This document shows, piece after piece, positions 61,800 through 64,000 of a stretch of 64,000 bases of DNA. This stretch comes from Laetiporus sulphureus 93-53 (taxonomy: Eukaryota; Basidiomycota; Agaricomycetes; Polyporales; Laetiporaceae). Where the stretch lies: the NCBI RefSeq assembly GCF_001632365.1, contig NW_024468526.1, forward strand, positions 476,882 through 540,881, in the 5' to 3' direction. Numbering within the stretch: the stretch's first letter is position 1; every line of letters starts with the position of its first letter. Both the position numbers and the translations under genes were made by a program. The notes beneath the pieces are model-generated. The model was not told where the DNA came from and did not search any database. It was given only the letters and a program-made list of their open reading frames with translations.

Positions 61800-62290
61800 T
61801 TAGAAGTAATTATCGCCTGTTGAACCAAATCCACGGTGACCTCGGGCTGAGGGTTTGAGGTAATCAACCAGTGAAACGACAGGGGTGATAATACGTTCAA
61901 TGATAACTCGATCGCCCAAATTGACTGTGAAGTCATCATTTGTATTATTGATTAGCAAAATCTTGATTTCGCCTGTGTATCCTCTGTCGATAACACCAGC
62001 ACCTACGTCAATGCCTTTGACAGCTAACCCACTTCGTGGTGCAATTCGACCATAGGTCCCTCGAGGTGTTGTAAAATGAAGTCCTGTGGATACCAATCCT
62101 CTTGAGTGTGCTCGGATGGTTGTTGGTTCTGATGCGGCTAAATCCATTCCAGCATCGTCTTCATGGGCATCTTTTGGTGCGTGTGCATTTGGATTGTCTA
62201 ATGTAATTTGAAGATCTATAGAATGATCCCAATTATCTCTATCCTGATCGTATATCTGAATGGTATCAGTGGCAGGGTCGTAGACTTGAC
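61800..62290 (-). CDS. dUTPase domain at the pol C-terminus of a retroelement (5' truncated)
   Basis: Hydrolyses dUTP to dUMP, limiting uracil in newly made DNA. In LTR elements it can be carried as the tail of the pol polyprotein. All five trimeric-dUTPase motifs are present in order: AGMDLAASE (1), [10 protein letters not shown] (2), [11 protein letters not shown] with the catalytic aspartate (3), GDRVIIERI (4) and [10 protein letters not shown] (5). The frame is open without an ATG upstream to about 62325 ([19 protein letters not shown] precedes the domain), so it is not a standalone gene but the end of a longer protein. The stop at 61800 is about 40 bp before the purine tract. The upstream part of pol is missing because another element begins near 62292. 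Ends are partial on the N-terminal side. Confidence 0.85.
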
Positions 62291-62383
62291 CTGTTCTTGT
62301 TACGAAACGTACCGTCGCGCATGGTCACGTGATCCCCATGAACAAGCGCCTAGAAGAGACGCCCAATCACGGTCAGGTGATAT

Positions 62384-62439
62384 CAGTCACTATGTGACCG
62401 AAGACAGCTTCCAGTCACTATGTGACCGAGGACAGCTTC
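62384..62439 (+). repeat. Tandem duplication of a 28-bp unit in the LTR
   Basis: Two head-to-tail copies starting CAGTCACTATGTGACCGA, at 62384-62411 and 62412-62439, differing at one base. The core GTCACTATGTGAC is itself an imperfect palindrome. It lies about 200-260 bp upstream of the TATA box, where U3 enhancers occur. Confidence 0.85.
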
Positions 62440-62642
62440 TAGGGTTCTCAAACTCTAACCCCAGGATCTGCGATCCAGGACTTTGGTTCCCATTTCATAT
62501 TTCAGGTATTTCACCTACGCTTTTCTTAGCTCGCCAATTACCTGGCTCGCAGCAGTTAAGCTCCGGTGTGTTTCACCTATCTTTATCACTGAGGCAGTGT
62601 AAAGGACCCCTTGTACTAGTACCCCAGACTATAGGTCTGCGA

Positions 62643-62653
62643 CTATATAAAGG
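62643..62653 (+). promoter_or_regulatory. TATA box of the plus-strand LTR
   Basis: CTATATAAAGG, followed by GGCAGAGCAGCAGC; well placed to start the transcript that would carry the leader and gag ORF. Confidence 0.55.
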
Positions 62654-63030
62654 GGCAGAGCAGCAGCTGGAAGATAACCTCTTCCACCTGTGACTCTGAA
62701 CGTTCTCAGTTCTAGAACCCTCATGCAACCGTACTCGCTCTCAAGAGGTAGTAAGCTCGTACGCTTGCTAGAGTCAGAACAGCGAACCTAGTAACCTTCG
62801 GGTGAACATGCAGTAGCTGTAGCGGCCAAGGCCTAGCAAGGGTAGAGTAAGGACCTCACTGCTACATCGTCTACTAGGCTTGACCACACTATAAACCCTG
62901 CTAATAGTCTGTGTGACTATTGGAGGCATTAGGTATATTCTATATCTAAGTCTCCATCCACGTTGTGGACTAGTACATGTGAGAAAGCATACATGGTTCT
63001 GAACGTTCTAGCAGGGAACACTTCATAACA

Positions 63031-63437
63031 TTTGGAAGAGGTTTTTCTATAGGTCAACCTGTTTATGTTTAGAACCACTTACAAGAAGTGGGGTCTACTT
63101 GGACGCTACAGGAAAATCAAGACCTGTGTGGTCGCTTCCAGGACCTGTGTGGTTGCCTTGGTACGACAAGGAAGGGGAACCTGTGTGGTCGCCCACGAAC
63201 CTGTGTGGTTCAATCAAAACCTGTGTGTTTATCGAACTCAAGCACTAGCGGTTACCTGTGTGGTAATCCAGAAGAGAAGCCCCCAACTGAAGCACACATA
63301 GAAGACGTGCTAAAGCCCTTCCCAGGGAAGGCAATTCGGAATCAAGAAGATTCAAGGAACTAGTGGTAGTCCGTGTGACTATCCAGAAGAATCCTGTGTG
63401 GATACGCGGACCAGTGCGGTCAAAAGGAAAAGACAAG
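63031..63437 (+). other. Retroelement leader with ACCTGTGTGG repeats
   Basis: About 400 nt between the LTR end and the gag start. ACCTGTGTGG occurs exactly at 63122, 63143, 63179, 63199 and 63254, with one-mismatch copies at 63219 and 63392. Spacings of 21, 36, 20, 20 and 35 are not multiples of three throughout, so no single reading frame explains the repetition. No tRNA primer-binding site could be named with confidence just after 63030. Confidence 0.7.
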
Positions 63438-64000
63438 ATGTCATATCGGGAGAATCCAGGATATGAATCAGACTCCGGAGATGAGCCGGTGGGCCATCAA
63501 GGAGACAAAGGATATATGATGCCGTTGTCATGGAATGATGCAACCAATAAAGAATTGGACTGGTTCGCAGATGTCAGGAATACAAGAGCCATTGCATTGC
63601 GAAGACGACAACAGCTGGGGAACCTTACAACCCCAGAAGAACAGCAGGAGCTCCGAGAGCTCGAACATGACGTTGAAGAAATTCGACGGGTAATCAATAA
63701 TAGGAAGGACATTGCAAAGGATTTCGAGGATGAATTCCTAACGCATACGGACCTTCCTAGAGGAGAAGTAATACAAGTCGATCCAAGGCCAGAGGACGCC
63801 GAAGGATCAAACAAGGATAAAGGACGGGAGGAATGGAATCCTCTCGGCATCAATCCAAGGAGTGGCGACTCCAGTGTTACGCCAACATCCAGGAAACCCT
63901 ACGATGGGTTAGGATTATGGAAAGGAGTCAGGACGACACCTTTAACCAGGACATCCTCAGAAGGAGGAAGGCCAGTAATGCCACTTGGAGTACCAACGAG
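63438..64000 (+). CDS. Gag-like ORF of a Ty3/gypsy-type element (3' partial)
   Basis: An open frame from ATG 63438 to the window edge, at least 187 residues with no stop. It is hydrophilic and charged: MSYRENPGYESDSGDEP, then WNDATNKELDWFADVRNTRA, a helical heptad-like stretch EEQQELRELEHDVEEIRR, and a Pro/Ser/Thr-rich linker (SVTPTSRKPYDGLG). This is the layout of N-terminal Gag in fungal Ty3/gypsy elements, which build the virus-like particle. No zinc knuckle is reached inside the window. The assignment rests on position after an LTR and leader and on composition, not on a diagnostic motif. An opposite-strand frame (63497-63853) is its shadow. Confidence 0.65.
   Translation, partial: MSYRENPGYESDSGDEPVGHQGDKGYMMPLSWNDATNKELDWFADVRNTRAIALRRRQQLGNLTTPEEQQELRELEHDVEEIRRVINNRKDIAKDFEDEFLTHTDLPRGEVIQVDPRPEDAEGSNKDKGREEWNPLGINPRSGDSSVTPTSRKPYDGLGLWKGVRTTPLTRTSSEGGRPVMPLGVPT

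Larger units (their letters stand above)
62292..63030 (+). mobile_element. Probable 5' LTR of a second, plus-strand retroelement
   Basis: The block begins TGTTCTTG and ends CATAACA (TGTT/AACA ends), contains a TATA box at 62643-62653, and lies directly before a leader and a gag-like ORF. Its left end coincides with the point where the pol frame of the minus-strand element is lost. Boundaries are inferred because the matching 3' LTR lies outside the window. Confidence 0.5.

Noticed and set aside
63065..63363. Two overlapping leader frames repeating TCVVA or LCGR
   Set aside because: The underlying nucleotide repeat changes frame between copies, so neither frame explains it; treated as a nucleic-acid repeat.
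1..64000. tRNA genes, rRNA and CRISPR arrays
   Set aside because: I scanned for GGTTCGA-type tRNA B boxes on both strands and for regularly spaced repeats with unique spacers; none had the needed context. A tRNA scan program would be decisive.

Overview
This window looks like nuclear DNA of an Agaricomycete (basidiomycete) fungus, probably a polypore-like wood-decay species, though the species cannot be fixed from sequence alone. The genes are broken by many short introns, mostly 49-77 nt with GT..AG ends and CTAAC/CTGAC-like branch points. The gene set also fits: two DUF6699 proteins, a basidiomycete F-box protein, fungal HMG-box factors, an ATG11 scaffold, BUB3, an L-amino-acid transporter and a sugar porter. 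All exon models below were spliced by hand from reading frame, splice consensus and family similarity. Every complete model divides by three except ATG11, which carries one surplus base.

Layout, left to right. A protein disulfide isomerase of the Erp38 type runs off the left edge (1-1365, +). An HMG-box transcription factor (5211-7147, -), a DUF6699 protein (9775-11132, -) and an endonuclease III-like DNA glycosylase (11803-12738, -) follow. A second HMG-box factor is at 16147-17895 (+). A 21-exon amino-acid transporter (21191-23982, +) is convergent with BUB3 (24223-25733, -). A second, intronless DUF6699 gene (26291-27007, -), an F-box gene (28289-30161, -), an MFS sugar porter (30949-33131, -) and ATG11 (34731-39678, -) make up a run of minus-strand genes. 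The stretch 39.7-58.9 kb is gene-poor. It holds two small three-exon genes (43319-43627 and 48249-48741, both +), a 244-bp direct repeat (50.3-50.8 kb), a zinc alcohol dehydrogenase (52587-53956, -) and a decayed relative of the F-box gene (56.9-58.05 kb, +).

From about 58.9 kb to the right edge the DNA is repetitive. A long inverted repeat (59.1-60.77 kb) abuts an LTR (60771-61748) of a minus-strand Ty3/gypsy-like element. That element's pol tail carries a dUTPase domain with all five motifs recognisable. It appears to be cut at about 62.29 kb by a second, plus-strand LTR element, whose leader is dotted with an ACCTGTGTGG repeat and whose gag-like ORF runs off the right edge.

The genes do not form one pathway. 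They are ordinary housekeeping and regulatory genes: ER protein folding, spindle checkpoint, selective autophagy, base-excision repair, amino-acid and sugar uptake, and fermentation/aldehyde metabolism. They sit among unusually long intergenic stretches in which I recognise nothing. The points most worth checking are a predicted 1-nt exon in the transporter, a single-base frameshift in ATG11, a glycosylase that has lost part of its iron-sulfur cysteine set, and the retroelement leader repeats.
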